From a virus: a stretch of 37,219 nucleotides of DNA. This document shows positions 14,955 through 25,029 of this stretch, piece by piece. The notes beneath the pieces were generated by a model, which was not told the DNA's origin, ran no database searches, and saw only the letters and a list, made by a program, of their open reading frames with translations. A program made the translations under genes and the position numbers. The stretch lies in the IMG/VR virus record IMGVR_UViG_3300024520_000227, positions 1 to 37,219 of that record. One strand, given 5' to 3'. Within the stretch, counting starts at the first letter, position 1. Every line of letters begins with the position of its first letter.

Positions 14955-15704
14955 CTACTCGATGGTGAACATGTTCATGGGGGTGCTCCGAATGCGCAAA
15001 GCCTCGGCAAGTATGTACTCGCGAACCTGTGGGTCACTCTCGGTAGCGGCCAGGGCCGACAGGTCCCGCGCCACGGCCCGCGTGTCGGTCTCGAATGGGT
15101 TGGAGTATTTGTCCTTAAGCCCGGCGATCGTGTTCTGGATCTCTTGCATTCTTGCCGTGCGTCTCTCGCCCTCCTCCCTCTGCATGGTGCTGATGCGTTG
15201 TTGTGCCTCAGCCTGCCCCAGGAAGGACTGCATCATGGCCTCCTCCATGGTCATGGCCTGCTGCGACTTGAGCTGCGCCTCGGCGAGGCTTTGCTGGGCG
15301 CCGAACTCAGCCCTGCGCTGCCCCGACTCAAGCCCCTGCTGTCGCAGTAGGGCGGCGCCACCGCCACCGATGGGCATGGCGCCCGCTTGCCCCATCCCGC
15401 CAGCCATAGCTCGCGCGGCCTCTCGGGTCACGGCGCGCTGCCCAACACGTCCTGACTGCGCGAAGGCCTCTTCGTTCTGGCGGAAGAGGGGCCCCAGAAC
15501 GCCTTCGAGTCCCTTGGCCCGGTCGACATAGCCAGAGAGCGCACCGCGCTCTGCCCCTTGTGCCCCGGCGATGTCGCCGTAGATGCTCTCAAGCTCAGCC
15601 TCTTTCCCTGAGGTGACCCTGTACTCCGGGGAGTCCGCAGGGCGCTGAACATTGGGTGTTACGTTATACGGGGTGGTTCGCGGTCGATCCCAGAGGGTAG
15701 CCAT
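14955..15704 (-). CDS. Coiled-coil virion protein, 249 aa
   Basis: After a Pro-rich N terminus, residues 30-215 are a Gln/Ala/Glu-rich coiled coil (GAQQSLAEAQLKSQQAM), with a glycine patch GQAGAMPIGGGG in the middle. Such small helical proteins upstream of two larger Ala-rich proteins resemble the internal core or ejection proteins of T7-like phages (gp14-like position). That is inferred from order and composition, not from sequence identity. Ribosome site AGGTAGGTG. Confidence 0.55.
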   Translation of the reverse strand: MATLWDRPRTTPYNVTPNVQRPADSPEYRVTSGKEAELESIYGDIAGAQGAERGALSGYVDRAKGLEGVLGPLFRQNEEAFAQSGRVGQRAVTREAARAMAGGMGQAGAMPIGGGGAALLRQQGLESGQRRAEFGAQQSLAEAQLKSQQAMTMEEAMMQSFLGQAEAQQRISTMQREEGERRTARMQEIQNTIAGLKDKYSNPFETDTRAVARDLSALAATESDPQVREYILAEALRIRSTPMNMFTIE

Positions 15705-15712
15705 GATTACAC

Positions 15713-17659
15713 CTACCTGGTGAGTGTCTTCTTGCAGATAAGATACACGTAGCAGCCGCCGTAGCCTACTACCATGCTTGCGCGGTTTCTTAGTAGGCCA
15801 GAGGGGTCGAAGAACGTGGAGGCATTGGGAATCGTATACTCTTCACCTGGGTCGCCGGCGGCGTCGGTGCTCTTGACCGCACACCGGACCTCTATCCACT
15901 GCTCGGCCCCCTCTGTCCTCGGGGCTGCCGGGGATGAGCCAATATCCGTTCGCTCCTGGGTGGTGGACCAGCCGGGCCCCATGAATATCGGCTCTGAGTT
16001 GCCGTGGTATCCGGGTCCATCGCTATCATTGGCCCGTGGCTCCAGCTGGTGAAGCTCCCAGTTCCACATGGCGACAGCGGTGTGGTCTTCTCCGGGCGTG
16101 CCGCCTGCGTCCAGGCCCATCCACCCGCCGGGCGGTGACGAGCTTGTGTTGATGCGGTCGATGAGGGTGGTCCCCTCCCCCCATCCTGACGGGTACGTTT
16201 CGAGGCCTGTCCCGCTTGGCGCGCTGATCGCCAGGCCTGCCACGGATTCGTAGTTAAAGTTGTCAGCCCGGATGCCGGTGCCGATCCCCACCTGGCATTC
16301 GAGGTGGATGTAAGTGCTTGGCGGGATCGTATAAGCGCCCTGCAAATTGTAGTTGAACTTGCCGCCAGACTCGCTGATGGGCGCCGCCACGTCTGTGTCG
16401 GGCGTATATCCGAGCACTCGCCACGGCGTCCAGTTCCACGCCAGGATGGCATGATGGAGCGTATAGGAATGGTGAATGGGCACTATGCGGCGGTCAAATA
16501 CCGATGAGTTCTCCATGGCCCAGGTGGGGGTCGTTAGGTTGGTGACGCTGCCCATGTACGGCCACGTGGATAGGTAGGTGGGGTGACACGCGATGCCCCC
16601 GTGGGCAGAGCCTTGAAAGAGTGGCACTGCGATTACATCGTAAGCCGCGTCATCTTTGATGGTCTCCGTGGGTGGCGTATCGGCGTATTTGTTGTATCCG
16701 CCCTCCAGTTTCTCCCGAAACTGGTCGTCGATGACCGTGATATTGGCGCACACTCCATCGGCGGTGTCGGCCTCGATCTTTGAGGCAGCGACTGGCGCTG
16801 TGACCGTGACGGTTGGGCCTGTCTTTGTTCCGTACTCATTCTTGCCCGAGCCGCCATCGGCGGGGATGTTCTGGATATTGGCGCCCACATCTCTTGTCAC
16901 CAGGGTGGATGCGAACTTGATGGACACCTCAATAGAGGGGAGCACAAGGTGTGCGTCCAGGTTGTCGCTGACCCCGGCTTCTCCCATGTCTTCGAGGCCG
17001 GGGCACTCCATGGTGAAGATGAGTGTGGAGTAGGGGTTAACGGCAACATCGATGCCGGTTTGGATGAACGGGTTGGCGCGGAGCGCATCTCCGGCGAAGG
17101 CACTTGCGGGAAGTGTTGTAGACCACAGCTCTTTCGACGGCACATACGGGTAGTCATAGGGGGGTGTGCCTGCGAATATCGCCGGGCTCTTCTCTCGAAT
17201 GGAGAGTCTTACCATGAGCCTGCTGACGCCCTCGAAGTAGAGCTTTCCCTGCTCGCTGGAGTATCCATACTTGCCGGTCGACCCCTCGTCGCTGAATGTC
17301 CAGAGGTGGCTGGCGATTGCTGCCGGCTCGGCGCGCTGGTCGAACGAGAACGACACAGACTTGAGCTTAACGGGCGGCAAGTCAGGCGTATAGAAGGGTG
17401 CGCCGCTGCTATCAAGCTGGAAAAACTCTTGAAGCGGCGGCAACGTGAATGGGACGGAGTGCTTGGCACCCCCGTATGGCTCATGCCCGAGGTATGGCAA
17501 CGTGAGGTTGACGCAGAATGGCGCCATTGGTGCCGCCATCTGCTCACTTTCAACATCGGTGCCCGAAAACACAAGGGCGGCATCTTCCAGCGGTGTTGAC
17601 ACGTGGCCGGGCTTGAGGCGGGCGCCCCTTGTCAGGCGCTTTCGTGTGATTTTAGCCAC
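15713..17659 (-). CDS. Virion structural protein (tail or decoration), 648 aa
   Basis: The protein is rich in Gly, Ser, Thr, Pro and aromatic residues, with no coiled coil, as in beta-structured tail or fibre proteins. It starts at GTG 17659 in an eight-base overlap (GTGGCTAA) with the 364-residue gene, after a basic N terminus AKITRKRLTRGARLK. It shares style with that protein, and both may form tail appendages contacting the host. No depolymerase or lectin motif is recognised. Confidence 0.6.
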   Translation of the reverse strand: MAKITRKRLTRGARLKPGHVSTPLEDAALVFSGTDVESEQMAAPMAPFCVNLTLPYLGHEPYGGAKHSVPFTLPPLQEFFQLDSSGAPFYTPDLPPVKLKSVSFSFDQRAEPAAIASHLWTFSDEGSTGKYGYSSEQGKLYFEGVSRLMVRLSIREKSPAIFAGTPPYDYPYVPSKELWSTTLPASAFAGDALRANPFIQTGIDVAVNPYSTLIFTMECPGLEDMGEAGVSDNLDAHLVLPSIEVSIKFASTLVTRDVGANIQNIPADGGSGKNEYGTKTGPTVTVTAPVAASKIEADTADGVCANITVIDDQFREKLEGGYNKYADTPPTETIKDDAAYDVIAVPLFQGSAHGGIACHPTYLSTWPYMGSVTNLTTPTWAMENSSVFDRRIVPIHHSYTLHHAILAWNWTPWRVLGYTPDTDVAAPISESGGKFNYNLQGAYTIPPSTYIHLECQVGIGTGIRADNFNYESVAGLAISAPSGTGLETYPSGWGEGTTLIDRINTSSSPPGGWMGLDAGGTPGEDHTAVAMWNWELHQLEPRANDSDGPGYHGNSEPIFMGPGWSTTQERTDIGSSPAAPRTEGAEQWIEVRCAVKSTDAAGDPGEEYTIPNASTFFDPSGLLRNRASMVVGYGGCYVYLICKKTLTR

Positions 17660-18746
17660 GCATAACCTCTTCGAGCATGGTCACTGTCATGTGCATCTTT
17701 TGCTGATACCACGGCTCATCAAAGGTCACCTCGCCGTCATCGACGGTGGTCTGCTCGTGGTTCCACCCGGTGTTTGTCGCAACATCCCCAGAGTACTTGG
17801 GAATGGCAACAGATATCCTGAGCCGGGCATTTTGATGGATGGGTATATTGAGATTGTTGAGCCGTATGCACACCCCCTGAAGCGTGCTGAAAAGCGAGTA
17901 GGGCCCATTGGTGAGACCTACGCCGTTTGGCCTGGCTGGCGGCTCCATATCGTAGTAGGTGGGCGATCCGAGGTCGTTCGAGGGAAGCGATTGTGCGGAG
18001 ATCGTGTCGTTATTGATCCGAAAGTGGCGTCTGAGTATCTCAATATCCGCCAGGTTTCGATCCTCCCTGGCAAACTCACTATCAACAGCCGCGGTGATGA
18101 CAAGCCCCATGTCGTCAGACTCAGGCGTAACGCCATCAATGGTGACCGGGCCGTACTTGAACCGGTTCTGATACACTAGAGCGCCTAGTGTCGCGCTGGC
18201 GTGGTCTGTTTCGAGTATCAGATCGATGCTATCAAGGATGCTTGGCTTTTCGAGAAACCATGAGCGTGTCCACGCATAGTGCTCGGACACGTCGGACTTG
18301 TCATTGAACGGTATGGCCCCTTCATAATCCAGCTCCAGCGCACCGAACGGGTGGATGCACGGGGAGTTGACACCCTTCAGCCGGAATGGATTCGTAAAGC
18401 GGACAGCGTCAGTATCGTCGCTGCCGAGCGTCTCCGCCGCCACCTGGGAGGAGTTGTTGACGGTGTGCATCCAGGGCCACCTGTGCATCGGATACACGCG
18501 ACCAAGCGCCGAGTTGGTGGGGCGACCGACGAGGGCGGTGTCGTCATACCAGTACTTGGGGCTCTGCGGCGACCATCCGGCCACATATGTGATCGGCACC
18601 CACCGTTTTCTCAGGTCACCCTGGGGGACAGAGTTAACCCGATCGACAACGTCTTGAAGGGCGTTGTCGATTCGATTCCCATCAATGGTGGTGCCATCGG
18701 AGAACTGCTCCTTGGTGATGACACGCGGGTTTGGCTTCCAGGCCAC
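17652..18746 (-). CDS. Virion structural protein, 364 aa
   Basis: Starts at GTG 18746 after AGGAGTGTT. The N-terminal helix (residues 10-40, ITKEQFSDGTTIDGNRIDNA) resembles the attachment segment of tail or fibre proteins in uncultured podoviruses (from memory of similar sequences). The rest is beta-rich with many Asn, Tyr and Pro. Probably a tail appendage component working with the 648-residue protein. Confidence 0.6.
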   Translation of the reverse strand: MAWKPNPRVITKEQFSDGTTIDGNRIDNALQDVVDRVNSVPQGDLRKRWVPITYVAGWSPQSPKYWYDDTALVGRPTNSALGRVYPMHRWPWMHTVNNSSQVAAETLGSDDTDAVRFTNPFRLKGVNSPCIHPFGALELDYEGAIPFNDKSDVSEHYAWTRSWFLEKPSILDSIDLILETDHASATLGALVYQNRFKYGPVTIDGVTPESDDMGLVITAAVDSEFAREDRNLADIEILRRHFRINNDTISAQSLPSNDLGSPTYYDMEPPARPNGVGLTNGPYSLFSTLQGVCIRLNNLNIPIHQNARLRISVAIPKYSGDVATNTGWNHEQTTVDDGEVTFDEPWYQQKMHMTVTMLEEVMRG

Positions 18747-18795
18747 ACAACACTCCTACAAATACTGACTTAGCACGGGCGGGGACGCGTGGCCC

Positions 18796-19467
18796 TCAAA
18801 CCGGCGCTATTGTGACGCTCCCAAGGTTCTTGACGTCTCCGTACTGGTCCATGGTCAAGTTCACACAGCCGAGCACATAGGTATATGCGACGCCCGGTGA
18901 CTTGATAATGCCAGTGCCGTTGTTGGTGGTCCCCACAAACACACACCCAATGAATGTGGCATAAGCAGCCGACTCCACCGTCACGTGGAAGGTCTGGGAG
19001 GACAAGACAGCCGGCATACGCACCTCACCACGAGTGAAGCGGCAGTTTATGAACACCACGCAGTTGGGCCTCTCTCCGTCTGGGCTCACAACGCGAACCA
19101 GCTCCCTCATAGACGGGTCACCCTCGTCGGTAAACTCAACACCGACGACCGTTGACTGGTTGTTGAAGGTGCAGTGTCGATTTATCTTGGCGCCATGCGA
19201 AACGCCGGTGATTGCATTAAGGCTGGCGGAGTGCTCAAAGCCTCCGTATACGCCGGGGGCGAGGTTCCACCCATTCCGCTCCTTTCGCCGCTCCGTGAGG
19301 ACGGAGCCCGGCGACGTTATGTCGAGCGCCGACACGCGCTGGTCGATCTGACCCGACCATGCGTGGTCATTGGCCTCCTCTGCGTCCCTGTCGGGGCGCA
19401 GGAGCCTCTCATAGATCCCCGCGCCCAGGTTCGCTGGTCGGCGGTCCATGCCGGTAGTCTTCGCCAT
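18796..19467 (-). CDS. Probable tail protein with beta-helix character, 223 aa
   Basis: After a charged N-terminal 60 residues, the sequence shows short repeating beta segments with stacked Cys/Asn/Phe (HCTFNNQSTVVGVEF, NCVVFINCRFTRG, YATFIGCVFVGT), the look of a right-handed parallel beta-helix. It starts in a TGATG junction with the nozzle-like gene. Such folds are common in tail spikes; no active-site residues for a depolymerase are evident. Confidence 0.55.
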   Translation of the reverse strand: MAKTTGMDRRPANLGAGIYERLLRPDRDAEEANDHAWSGQIDQRVSALDITSPGSVLTERRKERNGWNLAPGVYGGFEHSASLNAITGVSHGAKINRHCTFNNQSTVVGVEFTDEGDPSMRELVRVVSPDGERPNCVVFINCRFTRGEVRMPAVLSSQTFHVTVESAAYATFIGCVFVGTTNNGTGIIKSPGVAYTYVLGCVNLTMDQYGDVKNLGSVTIAPV

Positions 19468-22448
19468 CAGCCGCCTCGCCTGCGTCTGCCGCCAACGACC
19501 CTGAACACCGTCTTGATGCCCTCGATAACAAGCCTCTCGGCGCGGTTCATGATGAAGCCAAAGTGCATGAGGCTGAAGGTGCGGCCCTTCACCGACATGC
19601 TTACTGAGATCACATTCGTGTCCTCGTCTCCGATGAGGAGATTGCCCTCATGGGACACGGTCGACCCGTCCCAGATGGGGCTCCTGCTAATAGAGGCAAT
19701 GGAGTCCCCGAAAGACTTATCCACAAGCTCGCCAGAGGTGGACTGAATCCGTGTGCGCAGGGTGCTCTTCGATGTACCGAAGTCAATGATGTTACCAGTC
19801 GCATCGACGCCAGCGCCCTCAACTGCGGGCTGCTCGGGGGTGAGGTCGACAATCTGAGTCATCCACTCCTTCCGGTTGCTTCCTGCAAGGGTGTTGAAGA
19901 GCCCGTAGGGCCATGGCGGCGACAACTTCTCGACCCCGGCACCGTGACTGAGCAGGTTCACCCACGTGCCACGCATCTTCAGCTCCTGGTCGCCATCCAT
20001 GCCCACGTTGGTGGCCTTATAAGCCCAGTCAACCGGCTGCGACACACTATCCTCCGACCTCACATAGTCTTCGCCCTGCGACCAGCGACGGAAGATCTTC
20101 CAGTTAATCACCAGGGGGGCAACGGGCTCCGAGTTAGTGGAGTCTTGGATGCGGGGATACCCAGCCTCCGCCCTAAACCCCATCTCGCTTAATGCATTGT
20201 CCATCTTCGAGGCTGGGTCGTTCAGCCTCTTGAAGGGCAAAAACATCAGGAGGTTATGGCGCCCCTGGTTCAGGTTCATATAGGGCTTGTGCGTATACGT
20301 GGGGACTGCGGCATTTCCATCAAAGTACAGCCACAGGTAAGCGCCCGTTGTCGACATGCTGGTGAAGGTGTCGTCTGAAAACACCGCCAACTCGCCATTC
20401 GTATCCCTGTAGCACTCCGCAGACCCAAGCCGCTCAGGGGGAACCATCAGCTCCACGTGAGCCCCGCCGCCGCCGCCGCCGATAAAGACCGGGGCCCAGT
20501 GCGTATTGTCAAAGCTGCACTTCAGCTCAATAAGGTCAATCCCCTCGTCAGCCGAGGCATCCCACCTGTCTTCCGGCAGCGCAAGCGTTACCGGGATGAG
20601 CACGTACCGATCGCCCGACGCCGTCTCACCGGGCACCTGCCCACCGAACACATACCCGTTAGGCACGGGAATGGGGTCGTGAAAATACAGACCTCCGTCA
20701 GGGGCCCCAACAAGGGCTGCCGAATAGTTGTGCCACACCCCACCCAAGCGACGGTCGTCCTCAAATGAAACGCTTCTGTCGATGGCGCCACCCCGGCCGT
20801 ACTCCATGATGAAGAACGATCGGAATATCGAGCCATCGTCCGGGTCGGTCCCGGTGGCTTCCGTCGAATCAGCAATGGACTGGATGTCAGGACCAGCAAT
20901 CGCAAAAAGGTCTGACTGATAGCTCATGACCCACGGCGACGGCAGGTTCTGGGTCACCCCAATGACGGGGGTGTTGAGGGGGTCGAGCTTGACCATGGAC
21001 TCAAACGTCCACCACGCCCACTTGCCCCGCGTAAGCGCCAAGGCGCCCGAGAGGGCCGGGATAGAGATGAGGAGCAATCCGCGCTCAGCGGAGTAAGCGC
21101 ACGACACCCCATCGGGGGAGAATCGAAGGGTCGTCGCTGACTGCTCATATGCTATCGAGGTCAACCCATCGGGCATCACGTAGCCACCGCCATGAAGGAC
21201 GATCGAGCCATCGTTACCCACAAAGAACGACGTAAGCGGGTTGCCCATCCCCTCCGAACTGAAGAAGGGCTTGATGTCGGACGACAGGGACTGAACGCTC
21301 AGCCCGTTTGTGGTGCTATAGACGCCGCCAGAGTCGACCCAGACGAGCGCTCCCTCAACCTTTGCGAGAGCGTTTGCACCCACGCAACCAGCGGTGTCGC
21401 TGGTGCGCGTAAGGCGCCCAGCGCTGACAATGTCGCCAACTGAGGGTTGGTACAGCCAGGTCTCGTTTTCGGTGAATATGACGAGGTTGGAGTTCAGCTC
21501 AGCAATGGCGGTGATGTCCTCCTCAGACGGCACCGCAAAGAAGTTCTCTGCCGTGATGGCGCCGGGGAAGCCTGGATCACTCCAGAACAACGTCTTGCCA
21601 GAAGCGTAAACCATACGATTCTGAACAACGGCCACATCAACAGCAGATGGCATGTCGGAGGTCCGCAGATAATCAAAGGCTTCCGGGTTAATGCCGGGAG
21701 AGAGCACCACCGGCGTCACCATACTGGACTCACCGTAAGCCGCGGCGTACTCATGGCGATTGACGCGGTCGAGCATCGTGGGGCGGCTCTGATTAAACGA
21801 TGCCGGCATATAGGCCCAGACGCCTGCGGCGGTGTTCCCAAAGAACAGGATGTCGTTGAACTCCTCAAAAAAGAAGAACTCATCGGGCGCGCTCACCCAT
21901 GACGCATACGACGCGCTGGCGCTGGTCTGATACTGAGGAGTGGCAAGCTGCAATCCGCTCCCGGTGTTACCCCCAAACCCCAGCTGCGTGGGGGACCTGG
22001 CTCCAGGGGTCGTCGTTGGGACGGTGTCGTCATAGCTGTGAGAGACAGCAGACTGGCTCGTGTGAGGGTACAGCGGCACCTCGAAGCGCTCGTTGGTGTC
22101 GAGGTCGTAAATGCTCACCTGGTAAACGGGCAAACCCTCCGAGGCCGCCTCGACATCAGAGGTCAACACCTTGGCCCAAAAGACCGACACCATCTGTAGG
22201 TTGCCAAAGTTGGTCTTGATGAGCCTGGAGCCGAGGTGCTTGATATAGCCCCACTCAAAGGTCGGGGAGGGGCCTGGAAGCACCGGCACGCACATGGTTG
22301 TGTCGAACTGGGTGACCTGACCAAAGCCATCTCGAACATGCCAGGCGTTGCTGTCGTAAAGCATGTTAAGCGCGAACGAGCCCTTGGAGGGCGCATTCGC
22401 TTGAATGCCGTCGCCGAGAAGCTCTACCTCGTTACCCTTTACAGCCAT
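19467..22448 (-). CDS. Tail nozzle-like (tail tubular protein B-like) protein, 993 aa
   Basis: The first half reads like a beta-propeller tail tube protein: AWHVRDGFGQVTQFDT near the N terminus, the FFFEEFNDILFFGNT strand, then RMVYASGKTLFWSDPGFPGA, ITAIAELNSNLVIFTENETW and VWVDSGGVYSTTNGL, typical of podoviral tail nozzle proteins. The C-terminal half is a further beta-rich region, perhaps extra nozzle domains. It follows the adaptor gene with a one-base overlap. Role: distal tail tube through which DNA leaves. Confidence 0.7.
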   Translation of the reverse strand: MAVKGNEVELLGDGIQANAPSKGSFALNMLYDSNAWHVRDGFGQVTQFDTTMCVPVLPGPSPTFEWGYIKHLGSRLIKTNFGNLQMVSVFWAKVLTSDVEAASEGLPVYQVSIYDLDTNERFEVPLYPHTSQSAVSHSYDDTVPTTTPGARSPTQLGFGGNTGSGLQLATPQYQTSASASYASWVSAPDEFFFFEEFNDILFFGNTAAGVWAYMPASFNQSRPTMLDRVNRHEYAAAYGESSMVTPVVLSPGINPEAFDYLRTSDMPSAVDVAVVQNRMVYASGKTLFWSDPGFPGAITAENFFAVPSEEDITAIAELNSNLVIFTENETWLYQPSVGDIVSAGRLTRTSDTAGCVGANALAKVEGALVWVDSGGVYSTTNGLSVQSLSSDIKPFFSSEGMGNPLTSFFVGNDGSIVLHGGGYVMPDGLTSIAYEQSATTLRFSPDGVSCAYSAERGLLLISIPALSGALALTRGKWAWWTFESMVKLDPLNTPVIGVTQNLPSPWVMSYQSDLFAIAGPDIQSIADSTEATGTDPDDGSIFRSFFIMEYGRGGAIDRSVSFEDDRRLGGVWHNYSAALVGAPDGGLYFHDPIPVPNGYVFGGQVPGETASGDRYVLIPVTLALPEDRWDASADEGIDLIELKCSFDNTHWAPVFIGGGGGGAHVELMVPPERLGSAECYRDTNGELAVFSDDTFTSMSTTGAYLWLYFDGNAAVPTYTHKPYMNLNQGRHNLLMFLPFKRLNDPASKMDNALSEMGFRAEAGYPRIQDSTNSEPVAPLVINWKIFRRWSQGEDYVRSEDSVSQPVDWAYKATNVGMDGDQELKMRGTWVNLLSHGAGVEKLSPPWPYGLFNTLAGSNRKEWMTQIVDLTPEQPAVEGAGVDATGNIIDFGTSKSTLRTRIQSTSGELVDKSFGDSIASISRSPIWDGSTVSHEGNLLIGDEDTNVISVSMSVKGRTFSLMHFGFIMNRAERLVIEGIKTVFRVVGGRRRRGG

Positions 22449-23113
22449 CAGCCGTTATACCAGGCAACGTGGTCAACGTAGTCACACCCGTTGGATGCGC
22501 GAGCCTGGAGATACTCACTGAACTGACGGAGCCTGTCGGAGGTCTGCTGAAGTATTGGGGCACTCTGGGCGCCGTCGACAATGGCGTACTGGCGGTAAGC
22601 CAGTAGCGGGATGAGGTCGTGAAACGCCACGAGGTCATCTATATAGGCACTTGCACTGAGGCCGAGCCAGGTGATGTCCCCCTCTGGGACATACTCCATG
22701 CTGTATGTTCCGGTGAGTTTACGGCTAAACAGGAGGGATGTTCCGACAAGGGCATAGCTTGAGCCCGTAACGTCGACTGAGCGCGGCGTACTGACCCCGC
22801 TAAAGCGTTCGACGACGTCTCCCGAGGTGCTGACCCTATTGAACTCATTGATCCGCACAAGGCGCCCTGCCGTTGCCGTAGGGGACGCCCCCAGGAACGA
22901 GGGCGTTCCGGTGACAAGGTCAAACGACCGAACGCCGGCAAGCGTGATGGACTCACTGGCGTTATATATCTGCGGGTTGGTGTCACAGACAATGTTGCGA
23001 AACTCCCTATATCCGTCATCGAGATAGACCTCCACGTCCGCATCCGAGACAAACGTCTGGTCGGGCTCATCGATATACTGGCGAAACTTTGTGGCCACCT
23101 CTGCCGGAGTCAT
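22448..23113 (-). CDS. Head-tail adaptor (tail tubular protein A-like), 221 aa
   Basis: Begins TPAEVATKFRQYIDEPDQTF with DADVEVYLDDGYREF, the start of gp11/P22 gp4-type adaptors that sit between portal and nozzle, and ends with a helical bundle (DDLVAFHDLIPLLAYRQYAI, then RLRQFSEYLQ). Position directly after the portal gene with an ATGA overlap and before the nozzle gene supports it. Confidence 0.75.
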   Translation of the reverse strand: MTPAEVATKFRQYIDEPDQTFVSDADVEVYLDDGYREFRNIVCDTNPQIYNASESITLAGVRSFDLVTGTPSFLGASPTATAGRLVRINEFNRVSTSGDVVERFSGVSTPRSVDVTGSSYALVGTSLLFSRKLTGTYSMEYVPEGDITWLGLSASAYIDDLVAFHDLIPLLAYRQYAIVDGAQSAPILQQTSDRLRQFSEYLQARASNGCDYVDHVAWYNG

Positions 23114-25029
23114 CCCATACCTCCAAAGACCGGACTAATGAGCGCCTCGGTGCCGGCTGCCTGCGCCGACTGTGCCGACTCCATCTGCCCAACCTGATTA
23201 GCGCGCCCGACGCTCTCGTCGGCCATCTGCCCCTGCGTCTCGGGGGAGCCTGCGGCAACGATGGAGGCGATCTGATCGTTAAGGTTGCTGCCCTTTCCGG
23301 GCTGTCGGGGGAAGACCTTCTGCATGGCCTGCGCCTGCTGGAACTCCATGTCGTTTGCGGTCGGGTTCCCGAGGGCCACGACAATGTCACGGATGTAGAG
23401 CTGTCTCTCTTCTGAAAGCTCGTAAAACGCATCCTCGGCGACAAAGTCGGCGAAGACCTGGAGCATGGCGGCGAGGTCGTCGGACTGGAACATCTCGACC
23501 TCCAGACCGCGCTTGGCCGCTTCGAGGAGCTTCTTCGCGTGCGCCATGGCTTGCACCTTGGCGGTAACAAAGGAGTTCCCTGTGCGGAAGCTAAGCTCTT
23601 CGAGGGCGGTCTCGGGCGTAACGAGACCCGCCTGATACAGGTCCATGACGTGCTGGTCTCGGTCTTGCGCGTCGCGCCGGAAGGCGCTCCCGGCCTCGAT
23701 AAAGATCTCCGGCTCGTCCACGATGTTGGTGGAGCGAATCTCCTGGTAAGCAACATTGCCAGCGTAATCGAGCATCCGCGCCATCTTCGGCTCGGTGTAG
23801 TGCTCCTTCATGAGTTCGAGGACCACCTTGGCAAGCTGACGGATGGCAATCTCCACGCTTGTCTGGGTCTCCTGAAGCTGCGACGTGTCACGCTCCGTCA
23901 AGACCTGCATGGCCTTGCCAGAGCTAACGCCCACCGCCCGCTTGCCCAAGCTCACCGAGTGGATGCCCGCCACATCGTGCATCTCGGCCTGCGTCCTGGT
24001 GATGCTGTCGAGCACATAGCCCGGAAGGGGGACGGGTTGGATCTGAACCGGAGGGCCGCCGGCAGGGTTGTAGTAAATCTTCTCCCCAGGCCGGTTGGTC
24101 ATCGCCGATGTGTTAACCCCAGCGGTCTTCGGAATGGCCCACTTCGGGTTACCCATGAGCTTCACATTGTGAACCACCTGGGTGCGCTGCTCGTTGTAGA
24201 GGCGCTGAAGGTCCAGCAACGGCTGCATGAGGCCGATGCCCCAGAGCCTGCCCGGCACCTCAGTGTAGCGGATGATCTGAATCGGGAAGGTCTTCGTCTT
24301 CCAGGTGCCCTTGTAGAGGTAGACGTTGCCCGACATGATGGCGTGCCGGCCATCACGCCAATAGATCTCCATCAGCTCTACCCGATCGCTCGGGACCGTG
24401 TGCAGGTCATGGTCGAGGGAGTCGTCTGTGCTGTCCCCCTGTGACGCGCCGATGTCCTCGGCCTTGTCCGGGTACGCCTTCTTAACATCGTCCTCGACGT
24501 GGAAGCTGCGAATCCCAATCCACTGAGAGTCCGATGGGCTGATAACCTTGTCCTCAAAGAAGACGTCGTAAGGGCTTATCGCCTGCGTGTGGACGACGTC
24601 GTCATCGGCATCATAGTAAGTGTGCATGGCGGTGGTGCCGGTGACGAGGAGCCACTGAAGCGCGCTGTGCAACTTGTTCTGCATGTCTTCGCGCGACCAG
24701 TAGTACTGAAGCGCCACCTCAGAGACCTTCGCCTTGACGATGTCCTCATTCGACGGGCTCGCTGGCAAGACCGCAATAGACGGATAGCTCAGGGTAAGCC
24801 GGGCAAGGATGTTCCTGTAGATGTTCAGCAGGAGGTTGACCGTCTGGCGCTGGCTGCCATCGGGGCGAGCCTGACGGTTGATGATGTAGTTGCGGTTGTC
24901 CCGGTCGAAGTTGAGCCACTGGCGCCCTTCGAGGAACATGGTGCAGAGGTCCCATACTCGCGCATATGAGTTCTTATCAGTGCGAGAGGCCTGAATCTCA
25001 GTCCCCATGTTGTCTGGATACTCAGGCAT
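23110..25029 (-). CDS. Portal protein, 639 aa
   Basis: N-terminal helical wing (residues 15-80, with WDLCTMFLEGRQWLNFD and LNIYRNILARLTLSYPSI), a clip/stem region with GIGLMQPLLDLQRLYNEQR (about 280), the crown-like coil SGKAMQVLTERDTSQLQETQ, and a long Gln/Ala-rich tail. This is the podoviral portal pattern. Portal forms the dodecameric ring at one capsid vertex, where terminase docks. The gene order terminase, scaffold, capsid, portal, adaptor is internally consistent. Confidence 0.85.
   Translation of the reverse strand: MPEYPDNMGTEIQASRTDKNSYARVWDLCTMFLEGRQWLNFDRDNRNYIINRQARPDGSQRQTVNLLLNIYRNILARLTLSYPSIAVLPASPSNEDIVKAKVSEVALQYYWSREDMQNKLHSALQWLLVTGTTAMHTYYDADDDVVHTQAISPYDVFFEDKVISPSDSQWIGIRSFHVEDDVKKAYPDKAEDIGASQGDSTDDSLDHDLHTVPSDRVELMEIYWRDGRHAIMSGNVYLYKGTWKTKTFPIQIIRYTEVPGRLWGIGLMQPLLDLQRLYNEQRTQVVHNVKLMGNPKWAIPKTAGVNTSAMTNRPGEKIYYNPAGGPPVQIQPVPLPGYVLDSITRTQAEMHDVAGIHSVSLGKRAVGVSSGKAMQVLTERDTSQLQETQTSVEIAIRQLAKVVLELMKEHYTEPKMARMLDYAGNVAYQEIRSTNIVDEPEIFIEAGSAFRRDAQDRDQHVMDLYQAGLVTPETALEELSFRTGNSFVTAKVQAMAHAKKLLEAAKRGLEVEMFQSDDLAAMLQVFADFVAEDAFYELSEERQLYIRDIVVALGNPTANDMEFQQAQAMQKVFPRQPGKGSNLNDQIASIVAAGSPETQGQMADESVGRANQVGQMESAQSAQAAGTEALISPVFGGMG

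Noticed and set aside
15713-22448. Diversity-generating retroelement variable region in tail genes
   Set aside because: No reverse transcriptase gene or template repeat is visible anywhere in the window.
23539-24444. 301-codon plus-strand frame opposite the portal gene
   Set aside because: Antisense shadow of a well-supported portal gene.
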